64,000 nucleotides of DNA from Xenorhabdus cabanillasii (GCF_003386665.1 NZ_QTUB01000001.1:3348001-3412000), one strand, 5' to 3'; shown: positions 1-8,694, counted from the first letter of the stretch. Translations and numbers: made by a program. Notes: generated from the sequence alone by a model not told the origin.

Positions 1-499
1 TTTGAATATTACCGGGTTGTTCTATGACTTGATAAAGCTGATTTTGGTTAAATGCAAAGCGTGTGCGTAAAACCGGCGTGATTTCAACAAATTTAGTGAC
101 GGCCTTTTCCAGCAAATGGTGGTCTAAATACGCTCCTATTTCTACAAGTAGTGGGACATTGTAACATTCAGGCTGGATCAGTACCTGGTCAAGTAACCAT
201 AATCCTTTTTGTCCTTGAGTACTGGGTACATATGTCCTGCTACTCAATTCAGGTGCATAATCGATTAAGTTATCAACCAAATTATCTAGTGAGGAAGAAG
301 AAAGGATAATTTGTGTATTCACCGACAGATCCAAGAATTCAGAGAGTAAATCTGCACATCGGCTGGCATCATTAGCAGAAAGAGTACTCAGGTCGTATTC
401 ACGACAATGCCATTTGTTTTCACTATTTCGTTGTAAATGCTGTTGTAAATAGTTATCCAATGTATCCTTAACTGCTTTGTATAAAGTTTCATTTTCCAT
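1..499 (-). CDS. Non-ribosomal peptide synthetase, N-terminal part (runs off the left edge)
   Basis: This leftward reading frame starts at the ATG at 497-499 and stays open to the window edge, about 166 residues. Residues ~40-75 resemble the second half of a peptidyl carrier domain, but the usual GG(H/D)S serine is not seen; the aligned stretch reads LSANDAS. From residue ~92 a condensation domain begins (STQGQKGLWLLDQ, the C1 motif, then a segment ending LRTRFAF). The start overlaps the stop of the upstream A-PCP gene by 11 bases, so the two are translationally coupled and are probably consecutive modules of one assembly line. The product cannot be told from this fragment. The condensation domain is clear; the degenerate carrier domain is an inference. 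Confidence 0.85.
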   Translation of the reverse strand, partial: MENETLYKAVKDTLDNYLQQHLQRNSENKWHCREYDLSTLSANDASRCADLLSEFLDLSVNTQIILSSSSLDNLVDNLIDYAPELSSRTYVPSTQGQKGLWLLDQVLIQPECYNVPLLVEIGAYLDHHLLEKAVTKFVEITPVLRTRFAFNQNQLYQVIEQPGNIQ

Positions 500-2294
500 C
501 TTTTCTCTCCAGCCAATTTTTCCTTAATTGAGTTGCTAATTTTTCGACACTACCCGCTGAAAAAACATCAGCAGGCGAAACATGGACCCCAAGTGTTTTG
601 CTGACAAGAGAGGCTAACTTGATTAGATGAAGGGAGTTCACACCTTGTTCCCAAAATAAAGTTGCTGGATCAAGATCTTTGTAACCCGTAATCTCTTCCC
701 AGATTAAGAGAATCTTTGTTTGTACAGAGTCACGTTCAAAGTCATTTTGCTTGTGCATTCCATCAGCGATAAGCTGAGCCATCTTGAGCCGGTCACGTTT
801 ACCATTTTTATTCATCGGTAAAGAGTTAACATGGGTAATTCGTTCTGGAACCATATAAGACGGTAATTTTGCATTCATAAACTCGCGCAGCTGAATATCG
901 GGTAGCGGGCCTGATTTACTCAGATAACAGGCATGTAACAGCGGTTCATTAGATGTTTGCTCTATAGTTACAATGACATCTTCTATTTGAGGATGTGAAC
1001 GTAGTATATGTTCCACGCCCGTAATTTCGGTTCTAAACCCACGAATTTTACATATGTGGTTGCCACGCCCCAGTAGTGTAATATTGCCGAATTTATCTCT
1101 TCTGGCCCGATCGTCAGTGCGGTAATAGCGTTCATAACTGCCATTAAGATCTAACCAGACAAAACGCTCTTTGGTTAACACAGGATCTGAATATCCTTCG
1201 GCAAGCCCTGCACCGCTAATACAAAGTTCTCCCGGAATATCCGGCCCACAAATTTCTAAGTTATCATCAAGTACGACCATCTTGACAAGAGGAAATGGAC
1301 AGCCAATAGGAACAGGGGTATCAGGATCGAGTATTTCAGTTGGTAATACCTCATAAATAGCGGAAATAGATGAATTTTCAGTACATCCCATGCCATTGAA
1401 TATACGTCCTTTGCCTGCTTTGGCTGCAAATGAAAATAGTCTGGGATTAACAAAATCTCCTGAAACAATCACACAATTAGGCTTATGTAAAGTACCAGGG
1501 GAAACTTCTACAAATAACCGGAAGAGCCCGCCGGATAGAAAAAGAATGGAGATATTCCGGTGTTCAATAATGTTATTAATTTCTACTAAATCAGGAATAT
1601 TTGACGGATAAATAACAAGCGTAGCTCCAGTAAGAAGGCTCATCCAAATTTCACTGGTACTCGCTGCGAATGCGGGTTCCGTAAGCTGTAAATAACGGTC
1701 GTTATCTGTATTACCTAATTGGCTGGCAGGAATCGCAAGGCGGGCTAAACCACAATGACGGATAATCACACTCTTGGGTTTACCCGTTGAACCTGATGTC
1801 AACAATATCATCACTGGATCTGTCGCAATGAGTGTCTCAAACACTACTGGTATATAACCTAAATCACGAGTTTCCAAAAACAGATTTTCTACAGAGATAA
1901 ACGGGCAATTTATGAGTGAGCTATTTTCTTTTGATTTGAGCATCTCATCAGTATCTGAGATCAGTAAACTAACATCGGCGGTCCTGATGCAATCTGCCTG
2001 ATATTGTGCAGGATTACTCTGGCTAAGTGGCACGACAACAGCACCAAGCCGGATCAACGCCACCAACACCAAATATAACTCAAGGCAACGAGTTAACTTG
2101 ACAGCAATTTTATCGCCCTTTCTAACCCCCATTCTCTGCAAAACAGAGGCTATCTGGGTTGATTGATGCCAAAGTTCACGATATGACAGTACCTCAGAAT
2201 TAAATATCAATGCTGTTTTATTTGGATATTGATTCACTATCTTAAATAGGAGATCCGGTATAGCATATGACTGCTCGATATTTTTTGTATTCAT
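489..2294 (-). CDS. NRPS loading-type protein: adenylation plus carrier domain
   Basis: A 601-residue stand-alone A-PCP module. I chose the ATG at 2292-2294 because a GGAGG sits just upstream; an in-frame start at 2405 has no such site. Adenylation motifs are all visible: LLTSGSTGKPKSV (A3), NGMGCTENSS (A5), YRTDDRARR (A7), RGNHICKIRGFRTE (A8) and MNKNGKRDR (A10, with its lysine). The carrier domain near the C terminus has GVNSLHL with the phosphopantetheine serine. The A4 core reads AFAASTSE where amino-acid-activating domains usually have FDAS, so the aspartate that holds the substrate amino group is an alanine (codon at 1665-1667). This suggests a substrate that is not an ordinary alpha-amino acid. 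There is no condensation domain, so it probably starts the chain and hands it to the next protein. Confidence 0.9.
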   Translation of the reverse strand: MNTKNIEQSYAIPDLLFKIVNQYPNKTALIFNSEVLSYRELWHQSTQIASVLQRMGVRKGDKIAVKLTRCLELYLVLVALIRLGAVVVPLSQSNPAQYQADCIRTADVSLLISDTDEMLKSKENSSLINCPFISVENLFLETRDLGYIPVVFETLIATDPVMILLTSGSTGKPKSVIIRHCGLARLAIPASQLGNTDNDRYLQLTEPAFAASTSEIWMSLLTGATLVIYPSNIPDLVEINNIIEHRNISILFLSGGLFRLFVEVSPGTLHKPNCVIVSGDFVNPRLFSFAAKAGKGRIFNGMGCTENSSISAIYEVLPTEILDPDTPVPIGCPFPLVKMVVLDDNLEICGPDIPGELCISGAGLAEGYSDPVLTKERFVWLDLNGSYERYYRTDDRARRDKFGNITLLGRGNHICKIRGFRTEITGVEHILRSHPQIEDVIVTIEQTSNEPLLHACYLSKSGPLPDIQLREFMNAKLPSYMVPERITHVNSLPMNKNGKRDRLKMAQLIADGMHKQNDFERDSVQTKILLIWEEITGYKDLDPATLFWEQGVNSLHLIKLASLVSKTLGVHVSPADVFSAGSVEKLATQLRKNWLERKDGK

Positions 2295-2668
2295 GCAGAA
2301 AACCTCCGCATATTTATACCCTTCATCTTTCTTTGTTGGCTGTTCAGCCTGAAATCCATTGGGTATAATGTAAATTAATTCAGATATACTAAATAATGGG
2401 CTCAAAGAGAAATAATCCTGTCAGATATATATTCTCAATAAGATATTGATTTTAATTGTCTAAAAATTTTGATAGAACAAAGTCTACAACGCAACTCTGA
2501 AATCAGTCAAATGACTTTAAAAATTAACAATGTGTGGATAAATAAAAGACCATTTATATTATTCAGGCAGGGTAAATTAATCTATTAATATAAAATGTTT
2601 AACTCCAGTATTATGAGAAATGGAGTTAAACAATCAGGAAGAGTTTAAATACAATATTTAAGATAAGA
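2295..2668. other. AT-rich spacer between NRPS start and UvrA-like gene
   Basis: This holds the presumed leftward promoter of the NRPS genes and a hairpin terminator of the preceding gene (2596-2632). I saw no further gene. Confidence 0.5.
2596..2632 (-). terminator. Rho-independent terminator of the UvrA-like gene
   Basis: Perfect 12-bp arms TGTTTAACTCCA and TGGAGTTAAACA around a 13-base loop. In the leftward direction the stem is followed by ATTTTAT. It lies 37 bases past the UvrA-like stop codon and separates that gene from the NRPS transcript. Confidence 0.75.
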
Positions 2669-4936
2669 CTATTTTTTATGGCAGTGCTGGCGTAAATATT
2701 CGGCTGTCAATGAGTTACCCTGTTCAAACATCTCCTGTGGTGTGCCGCTGAACATCACTTGTCCACCATCAGTTCCCGCACCTTCACCTAAATCAATGAT
2801 CCAATCTGCTTCCGCGATAATGTCTATGTTGTGTTCAATGATCAGGACAGAGTTTCCCTGCTCTACAAGACGGCGAAATAACTTAATAAGAACCGCCACA
2901 TCTGAAGGATGAAGCCCGGTTGTTGGTTCATCAAAGACATACATATCACCTTTATTATTAAGGTAAGATGCAAGTTTCAATCTTTGGCATTCGCCACCGG
3001 ATAAATGATCAAGAGACTCCCCAAGCCGCATATAACCTAATCCAACATCCTGAATATGTACTAATGTTGGTTGGATCTGACTATCGCCCTCAAAAAAGCT
3101 TGTTGCCTGAGCAATACTCATATTCATCAGATCAACTATCGTTTTACCTTTATACTTATAATTTAAGGATTTTTTATTGTATTTCTGCCCCTGACAAGCC
3201 TCACAAGGCAAAATAACAGAATCCATAAAAGCCAAATCAGTTTCAATTACGCCTAATCCGTTACATTCCAGACATGCACCTCTGGCATTGGGTGAAAACC
3301 ATGATTTGGTCACATTATTAGCCAGCGCAAAGTGCTCCCGAATGTGATCAAAAATTCCGCTCCATGACGCAATATGAGAGCGCTTAGAGGTATGGAGAGG
3401 TTTTTGGTCAATAACAACAGCATTTATACATTCAGGAACAACCTCCCCCATAATCAGGGAACTTTTACCTGAGCCAGCCACACCACTGACGGCAAGCATG
3501 ACCCCCATCGGTATATCAATAGAAATTTCCTTTAGATTATGCAATGTTGCATTTCTGATGGGGAGATAGCTAACGGGTTCTTTTGGGGTTCGGTTAAGAT
3601 GGGTTATTTGGGACAAATATTTTCCGGTTAATGTCCCGGAGATACGTAAGCCATTAAGATCACCTTGGTAAGTAACGGCTCCACCGTTGTCCCCTGCGCC
3701 GGGACCTAAGTCAATCACATGATCTGCAATTTTAATGACATCGGGATCATGCTCGACCATTAAAATAGTATTACCTTTATCACGTAGTTGCTGAATCAGT
3801 ACATTAAGCTTTGTAATATCAGCCGGATGCAAACCAGTACTGGGTTCGTCAATGATATAAGTCATTCCGGTGAGACTACTGCCTAAATGACGCACCATCT
3901 TTAAACGCTGAGATTCTCCTCCTGATAATGTCGTTGTTGAGCGATTAAGATTTAAATAGCCAAGGCCAACAGAGTACATTGACGCCAAACGTACTTTTAA
4001 CGCATTGAGCAGTGTATTTACTGAAGGATCATTTAATGTTGCTATAAATTGCCTCAGCTCTACAATCGGCATATTTACACAATCACCGATACTCTTACCC
4101 TGAATTAAACATGAACGGATACGTTTATTGAGTCGCTGCCCGTGGCAGACAGGACACTGTTTCATTGAAACAATGTCCTGAAATTCTTCGCTTTTGTGCT
4201 CTTTGCTATCCTTAACCAGATAACTGCGCGTAAATCGGGTAATAACGCCTTCAAATCGGGCAGATTTAGGCCAGTCAGGGGAAGGCGCTACCGGTACGAC
4301 GTTATCTGCATAAAGTAAAAGTCGGCGTTCTTCTGTCGTGTAATCAGCAATTTTCTTGTCATTATCAAACAAACCAGAATGAACATATCGGCGCCACCGC
4401 CAAGTACCCGGCGCGAATGTGGGATATTGAATTGCCCCTTCATTTAATGACTTATTTTCATTTACCAGTCTTTCAATATCTATGGTGCTGGCAATACCCA
4501 GTCCTTCACAGTTTGGACACATACCTGATGGGTGATTGAACGAGAAGATATTGGAATAACCAACAAAGGGTTTACCGATCCTGGAAAACAAAAGTCGCAG
4601 CAAAGTATAAATATCTGACGCTGTACCAACCGTAGAACGTACATTTTCACCAATACGTTTTTGGTTAATGATAATCGCAGTAGTGAGGTTATTTATCTCA
4701 TCCACATCCGGCTGACCATAGTATGGCAACCGATGCCGGATATAAGGCGGGAAAGTATCATTAAGCTGTCTTTGAGATTCCGCAGCAATTGTACCGAACA
4801 CAAGGGAGCTTTTACCTGAACCTGAAACACCTGTGAATACAGTGATAACGTTTTTAGGAATGTGCAGATCAATTCCTTTAAGGTTATTTTGTCTCGCACC
4901 GCGAATTTCAATTGTGTTTTGTTCATGATTTCTCAT
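2669..4936 (-). CDS. UvrA-like ABC ATPase lacking the UvrB-binding region (drug self-resistance type)
   Basis: A 755-residue protein with two UvrA-type ATPase halves. Walker A motifs are TGVSGSGKSSL near the N terminus and SGVAGSGKSSL in the second half. ABC signatures are LSGGESQRLK and LSGGECQRLK, each followed by an IIDEPSTGLHP or VFDEPTTGLHP Walker B. Cysteine pairs (CPNCEGLG, CPVCHGQ, CLECNGLG, CEACQGQ) mark the UvrA zinc modules. Housekeeping UvrA is about 940 residues; the missing ~190 lie where the UvrB-binding insert normally sits. Short UvrA paralogues of this kind (DrrC, Ecm16) protect producers of DNA-binding antibiotics. Placement beside NRPS genes suggests the same job here, which is an inference. 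The start has AGGTGA six bases upstream. Two palindromes at 5028-5049 and 5101-5124 precede it. Confidence 0.88.
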   Translation of the reverse strand: MRNHEQNTIEIRGARQNNLKGIDLHIPKNVITVFTGVSGSGKSSLVFGTIAAESQRQLNDTFPPYIRHRLPYYGQPDVDEINNLTTAIIINQKRIGENVRSTVGTASDIYTLLRLLFSRIGKPFVGYSNIFSFNHPSGMCPNCEGLGIASTIDIERLVNENKSLNEGAIQYPTFAPGTWRWRRYVHSGLFDNDKKIADYTTEERRLLLYADNVVPVAPSPDWPKSARFEGVITRFTRSYLVKDSKEHKSEEFQDIVSMKQCPVCHGQRLNKRIRSCLIQGKSIGDCVNMPIVELRQFIATLNDPSVNTLLNALKVRLASMYSVGLGYLNLNRSTTTLSGGESQRLKMVRHLGSSLTGMTYIIDEPSTGLHPADITKLNVLIQQLRDKGNTILMVEHDPDVIKIADHVIDLGPGAGDNGGAVTYQGDLNGLRISGTLTGKYLSQITHLNRTPKEPVSYLPIRNATLHNLKEISIDIPMGVMLAVSGVAGSGKSSLIMGEVVPECINAVVIDQKPLHTSKRSHIASWSGIFDHIREHFALANNVTKSWFSPNARGACLECNGLGVIETDLAFMDSVILPCEACQGQKYNKKSLNYKYKGKTIVDLMNMSIAQATSFFEGDSQIQPTLVHIQDVGLGYMRLGESLDHLSGGECQRLKLASYLNNKGDMYVFDEPTTGLHPSDVAVLIKLFRRLVEQGNSVLIIEHNIDIIAEADWIIDLGEGAGTDGGQVMFSGTPQEMFEQGNSLTAEYLRQHCHKK

Positions 4937-5027
4937 TTAATTCACCTTTCACGCGTGACTCATACCAACACCGGGGGAGAAAACACACATTTATTCTGTC
5001 AGGTGGCTGACTATAGCACTGCAATAC

Positions 5028-5049
5028 ATGATTTCCAAATGGAAATCAT
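5028..5049. promoter_or_regulatory. Palindromic operator candidate 1
   Basis: Perfect 9-bp arms ATGATTTCC and GGAAATCAT around AAAT, 92 bases upstream of the UvrA-like start. The core TTTCC-N4-GGAAA recurs in the palindrome at 5101-5124, and the centres are 74 bp apart, close to seven helical turns. This looks like a pair of repressor sites; the regulator is unknown and not encoded next door. Confidence 0.6.
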
Positions 5050-5100
5050 ATTTTGTGTTTGTTAGAAAATTTACGGGGAATATAAAAATAAACTAATGAT

Positions 5101-5124
5101 TATAGTTTCCATAAGGAAACTATA
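5101..5124. promoter_or_regulatory. Palindromic operator candidate 2
   Basis: Perfect 10-bp arms TATAGTTTCC and GGAAACTATA around ATAA. It shares the TTTCC-N4-GGAAA core with the site at 5028-5049. It sits between the UvrA-like gene and the small acidic gene that ends at 5193, so it could also act as a transcript end for the latter, but no T-run follows in the leftward direction. Confidence 0.6.
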
Positions 5125-5192
5125 TTTCTAAGATTTTTACAGCAGGAAGTGGACTCATGTCAGGAAAGAGAGAAGAAAAAAACTTTTTCGGT

Positions 5193-5396
5193 TTATGAGA
5201 ATAGGCCTTCGTCCTCATCCTCTTCATCACCGAATATTTCCTCTAATATTTCTAATAATTCGTCTTCATCTAACCAACCATTCCCGCTCATACTTCCAGT
5301 CATTTCTTTTTCAAAAAGCTTACATATCTTGTCTGCTGCTATTTTGGAATCTTCATTCAGCTCAATCAGGGCTTCGATCTTCTTACGTAATTTCAT
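5193..5396 (-). CDS. Small acidic protein, unknown
   Basis: A 67-residue reading frame with a basic N-terminal helix (MKLRKKIEALIEL) and a strongly acidic C-terminal third (LEEIFGDEEDEDE). A GAGG lies about six bases before the ATG, which supports translation. No family recognised. It is leftward, as are its neighbours, but the operator pair at 5028-5124 separates it from the UvrA-like gene. The acidic tail would suit an antitoxin, immunity protein or protein-binding adaptor; that is only a guess. Confidence 0.5.
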   Translation of the reverse strand: MKLRKKIEALIELNEDSKIAADKICKLFEKEMTGSMSGNGWLDEDELLEILEEIFGDEEDEDEGLFS

Positions 5397-5587
5397 TTTC
5401 GCCTCAGTTAATTTTCCAGGTTTAAAATGGAGAATACATTCAATGAACTACATATACGCACGAAAGATAATAATAGTTAAAATTTATTTTAAGTTTGAGA
5501 TCTTCATCAGGCTTTATGCAGGGATTCACAAATACAAAAATAGATTACCAACGTTCATTTTTCCATCTCAGGGAAAGATATGGGCGG

Positions 5588-5616
5588 AATCTGAGCAGTA
5601 TCTTACTGCTCAGATT
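5588..5616. repeat. Perfect 13-bp hairpin
   Basis: Arms AATCTGAGCAGTA and TACTGCTCAGATT with a three-base loop TCT. It overlaps the stop of the mmsA remnant (5603-5734). No T-run follows on either strand, so it may be a weak terminator of the aminotransferase transcript or a small palindromic insertion that helped break the gene. Confidence 0.6.
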
Positions 5617-5734
5617 GGATGAATACCTGGGAAGGAGAACTGAGCCGCATCACAGCACCCGTTGCAGGATTAAATACCGCTGAAGTTCTGCCACCAGCAA
5701 TGGTCATTTCACCATTAATGAGATGCGTAATTGT
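5603..5734 (-). pseudogene. Remnant of CoA-acylating methylmalonate-semialdehyde dehydrogenase N terminus
   Basis: Directly after the aminotransferase stop, 43 codons read THLINGEMTIAGGRTS then AVFNPATGAVMRLSSPSQ before a stop. HLINGE and VFNPATG are hallmarks of the MmsA/BauC family N terminus (full length ~500 residues). No ATG precedes it; the codon where one might be expected is AAG. In pseudomonads an MmsA-type dehydrogenase acts next to beta-alanine aminotransferase. Here the downstream partner is lost except for this scrap, and the 13-bp hairpin at 5588-5616 sits on the breakpoint. Confidence 0.65.
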
Positions 5735-5743
5735 CGACTTCCT

Positions 5744-7105
5744 TTACTTAATCCGATGTAAAACATCACCCACTGCATTGAACAAGCGGTCAAGGTCATC
5801 GGGTTTAGCATTAAACATCGGACCAAATTGCAGAGTATCACCACTAAAGCGGACATAAAAACCTGCTTTCCATAGCGCAATACCCGCTTCAAAAGGACGA
5901 ACATTGCTATCATCGTCACGTGGCGCGACTTGAATTGCCCCAATCAAACCACAGTTACGAATATCAACAACATTTGGACAATGTTCGAGTCCGTGTAGTG
6001 CTTGTTCAAAATGAGGGACTAATGCAGCGGCTTGTTGGATCAGGTTTTCTTTTTCCAATATTTCTAAAGTAGCCAAACCAGCAGCACAGGCAACGGGATG
6101 AGCTGAATAAGTATAGCCGTGGTTGAATTCGATCATGTGTTCAGGAAGTGGTTGTGACATGAAAACATCATAGATGTCACTGGAAACAGTGACTCCGCCA
6201 AGAGGGATAGCCCCGTTAGTAACCTGTTTGGCGAAATTGAGGATATCCGGTGTGACACCGAAATAATCTGCGGCCGTCCAACATCCCATACGACCAAAAC
6301 CAGTAATAACTTCATCAAAGATTAACAAGATATTGTGTTGGGTACATATTTCCCGCAAACGCTGTAAATAACCTTGTGGCGGGATAATCGCACCAGCAGA
6401 GCCGGCAACAGGCTCAACGATAACGGCCGCGATATTACTGGCATCATGTAGTTCTATAAGATTCAATAACTCATCGGCCAATTCAGGACCACCCGTTGAT
6501 GGAATCCCTCTGGTGAATGCCATATCACTCTGCAAAGTGTGTGGCAGATGATCAACATCCATCATTTGGCCAAACATTTTGCGATTCCCACCAATACCGC
6601 CAAGACTTGTTCCACCGACGTTAACACCATGATAGCTACGCATCCTGCCAATCAATTTGGTTTTTGTTGCTTGTCCTTTTATACGCCAGTAGGCACACGC
6701 TATCTTTAACGCTGTATCAGCAGTCTCTGAACCTGAATTGGTAAAAAAGACATGGTTTAAATTACCGGGCATCCGTTGAGCGATTTTATCTGCCAATCTG
6801 AATGACAGAGGATGGGCATATTGGAAACCTGGAGAATAATCTAACGTGCCGAGTTGTTCTGAAGCAGCCTGACGGATTTCCGAACGTGAGTGACCCGCTC
6901 CACAAGTCCATAATGCTGATAAACTGTCATAAATGCGACGACCTTTATCATCCATTAGCCACTGCCCATCCGCAGAGACAATCAGCCGTGGATCTTGTTG
7001 AAATTGACGATTAGCACTAAACGGCATCCAATGTGCTTTCAGGTTCAGGTCTTGGAAAGGTTCAGCATGAAAGGAATGAGTTTGAATGGTATTGCTATCT
7101 GACAT
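5744..7105 (-). CDS. Class III omega-amino acid:pyruvate aminotransferase (beta-alanine type)
   Basis: A 453-residue PLP-dependent transaminase. The conserved LIFDEVITGFGR holds the aspartate that contacts the PLP pyridine nitrogen, and NFAKQVTNG carries the Schiff-base lysine (about residue 293). The FFTNSGSETADTALK phosphate-binding motif and a C-terminal arginine-bearing YVRFSGDTLQFGPMF are present. Family members move the amino group of beta-alanine or similar omega-amino acids onto pyruvate, giving malonate semialdehyde and alanine. GAGGAG lies upstream of the ATG. A dehydrogenase that would take the semialdehyde further survives only as a remnant (5603-5734), so the pathway here looks cut short. 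The exact substrate is not certain from sequence alone. Confidence 0.85.
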   Translation of the reverse strand: MSDSNTIQTHSFHAEPFQDLNLKAHWMPFSANRQFQQDPRLIVSADGQWLMDDKGRRIYDSLSALWTCGAGHSRSEIRQAASEQLGTLDYSPGFQYAHPLSFRLADKIAQRMPGNLNHVFFTNSGSETADTALKIACAYWRIKGQATKTKLIGRMRSYHGVNVGGTSLGGIGGNRKMFGQMMDVDHLPHTLQSDMAFTRGIPSTGGPELADELLNLIELHDASNIAAVIVEPVAGSAGAIIPPQGYLQRLREICTQHNILLIFDEVITGFGRMGCWTAADYFGVTPDILNFAKQVTNGAIPLGGVTVSSDIYDVFMSQPLPEHMIEFNHGYTYSAHPVACAAGLATLEILEKENLIQQAAALVPHFEQALHGLEHCPNVVDIRNCGLIGAIQVAPRDDDSNVRPFEAGIALWKAGFYVRFSGDTLQFGPMFNAKPDDLDRLFNAVGDVLHRIK

Positions 7106-7687
7106 TTTTTAACTCCTCGTACTAGAAATGTAACAAAAAGTTGTAACGACAAGTTTGCAACAAAATGATATTCAAGTTAAATCTCATTTATCGAATCATT
7201 AGTTATGAATTTACTCACGCAAATGAAAATAATAAATTTTAGACAATTAACTGATTTTGATTTGAAACTATTGTGGTATGGAAGAAATTGTTCCCAGCTA
7301 CCGTATAATTCCAGAAACCATGAATCACCATAAACTGCTGAACAGTCCGGCAACGGTGTCTTCATGATTCTAAAATCTCAATAGTGACTCGTAAAGGAAA
7401 ACGGATTAATGCGATAATGTTTTTCAGGGATCGAAGATAATTAATAATATATACCACAAAAAAATATATAAGTATGATAGGGTAATAAATTCCTTTTCAT
7501 AATAATGAGACAATTAACCCATTACGATTCCTGACACCTGACGATACAAGGTGTCAGGAAATGCTCTGCAATTTTGAATATTATTATTTATGCAAGACTC
7601 ATTAAGATAAAATGTATTAAATAATAAAAATAAACACATCTGGAGATATCAGAATTGAATTAATTTAAATTAAACGGATTAAACATT
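7106..7687. other. AT-rich spacer between aminotransferase and toxin-like gene
   Basis: Contains presumed divergent promoters for the aminotransferase and the secreted protein at 7688, and an inverted repeat at 7528-7560. A leftward 62-codon open frame at 7177-7365 has no ribosome site or family match that I recognise, so it is not called. Confidence 0.4.
7528..7560. repeat. 12-bp inverted repeat
   Basis: Arms TTCCTGACACCT and AGGTGTCAGGAA around a nine-base loop. No gene ends here and no T-run follows, so an operator or a small palindromic element is as likely as a terminator. Confidence 0.5.
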
Positions 7688-8674
7688 ATGAACGAAAAAA
7701 TTTACTTAAAATACTTATCCTTAATGTTATTTATTGGTTTGTTTTTATTTTTTTCTAAAAGTCCTTATATTTTTGCTAGTGAAGAAATTAAACACAGAGC
7801 CAAAACAACACAACTAGGTGAAGATCGTAATTATAATCCTGTAGAAGCTTATGGAGGAAGCATTATTTACGCGATTCCGCCTGGAGGAGCGATAGCTCAT
7901 GTTGAGTTTGATCAGGCAACTCATAGAATTGATTATACAGACCAAATTGATTCAGCTGTAGATTTTTGGAGAGCATTTATCCGTAATGTATATCCTCAGT
8001 TAAGCATCAGGCGTGTCCGTTTAGGAGAACAAGCAAACTTTTTTATTGGACATTCTTCATCCTTAAATATGATAGCCGGGAGAGCGGGTATTGAACCTGC
8101 AATATCCTATATTCCACAAACTAATTATTTAAATACCATAGCGTTACGTAGTAATAACCTTGTTAATCGATACGGTATATATATTGATAATTTTATCGTG
8201 GAAATGAATGAAAACAGAATGGAGTTTATAATGAGAACATTTAGTGATGTTCATAACCGCGGAGAGGCAGTGAAAAGATATATGTATATCCTGTTAGTTA
8301 GGCATTTGGGATATGCACTTGGTTTTGTTCCTAATGATTCAAATATTAGTTTATTTGGTAATATCATACCTTGGTACTCCCCGGAAATTTATTATATATC
8401 ATTAAATGATAGTGCAACACCTCGTCTTATGTATAGAAATAATACATTTGATTATATTGAAGATTTGGTGAGATTTAATAGTGAAGAAGATGCATTTACT
8501 ATAAATGATATACGTATTTCGCCTCAAGAGGAAATAGTGGCTAGAATGTGCCTGTATACTGGTGAGCTTGCAGAAAAATCTGAAAAGGATAGCAAATTAT
8601 ATCAGTTATGTAATACAAGAATAATGACATATCCATTAATTGCAAGAATGATTTTAACCATCAATAAAAAATAA
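7688..8674 (+). CDS. Secreted zincin-like protein with degenerate metal site; candidate toxin A subunit
   Basis: A 328-residue protein with a signal peptide (hydrophobic residues 10-22, likely cleavage near IFA/SEE at 30-31). Residues 204-213 read VRHLGYALGF, which lines up with the metzincin helix HELGHALGF but lacks both zinc histidines and the glutamate. A Met-turn-like PRLMY follows at 245-249. The mature protein has exactly two cysteines, 288 and 308. They flank a polar charged loop and are followed by a 20-residue C-terminal tail. This layout recalls the nicked A1/A2 disulphide loop of cholera-type A chains and of EcxA, whose A chain is a metalloprotease. The next gene looks like a B subunit. 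The gene is far more AT-rich than its neighbours, which suggests transfer. Function is an inference; the degenerate site means it may be catalytically dead or use other chemistry. Confidence 0.6.
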   Translation: MNEKIYLKYLSLMLFIGLFLFFSKSPYIFASEEIKHRAKTTQLGEDRNYNPVEAYGGSIIYAIPPGGAIAHVEFDQATHRIDYTDQIDSAVDFWRAFIRNVYPQLSIRRVRLGEQANFFIGHSSSLNMIAGRAGIEPAISYIPQTNYLNTIALRSNNLVNRYGIYIDNFIVEMNENRMEFIMRTFSDVHNRGEAVKRYMYILLVRHLGYALGFVPNDSNISLFGNIIPWYSPEIYYISLNDSATPRLMYRNNTFDYIEDLVRFNSEEDAFTINDIRISPQEEIVARMCLYTGELAEKSEKDSKLYQLCNTRIMTYPLIARMILTINKK

Positions 8675-8694
8675 CATTTCAACACGGCAGATTA

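Noticed and set aside
7177..7365. Leftward 62-codon open frame in the spacer before the toxin-like gene
   Set aside because: No ribosome site, no recognisable family; AT-rich spacer.
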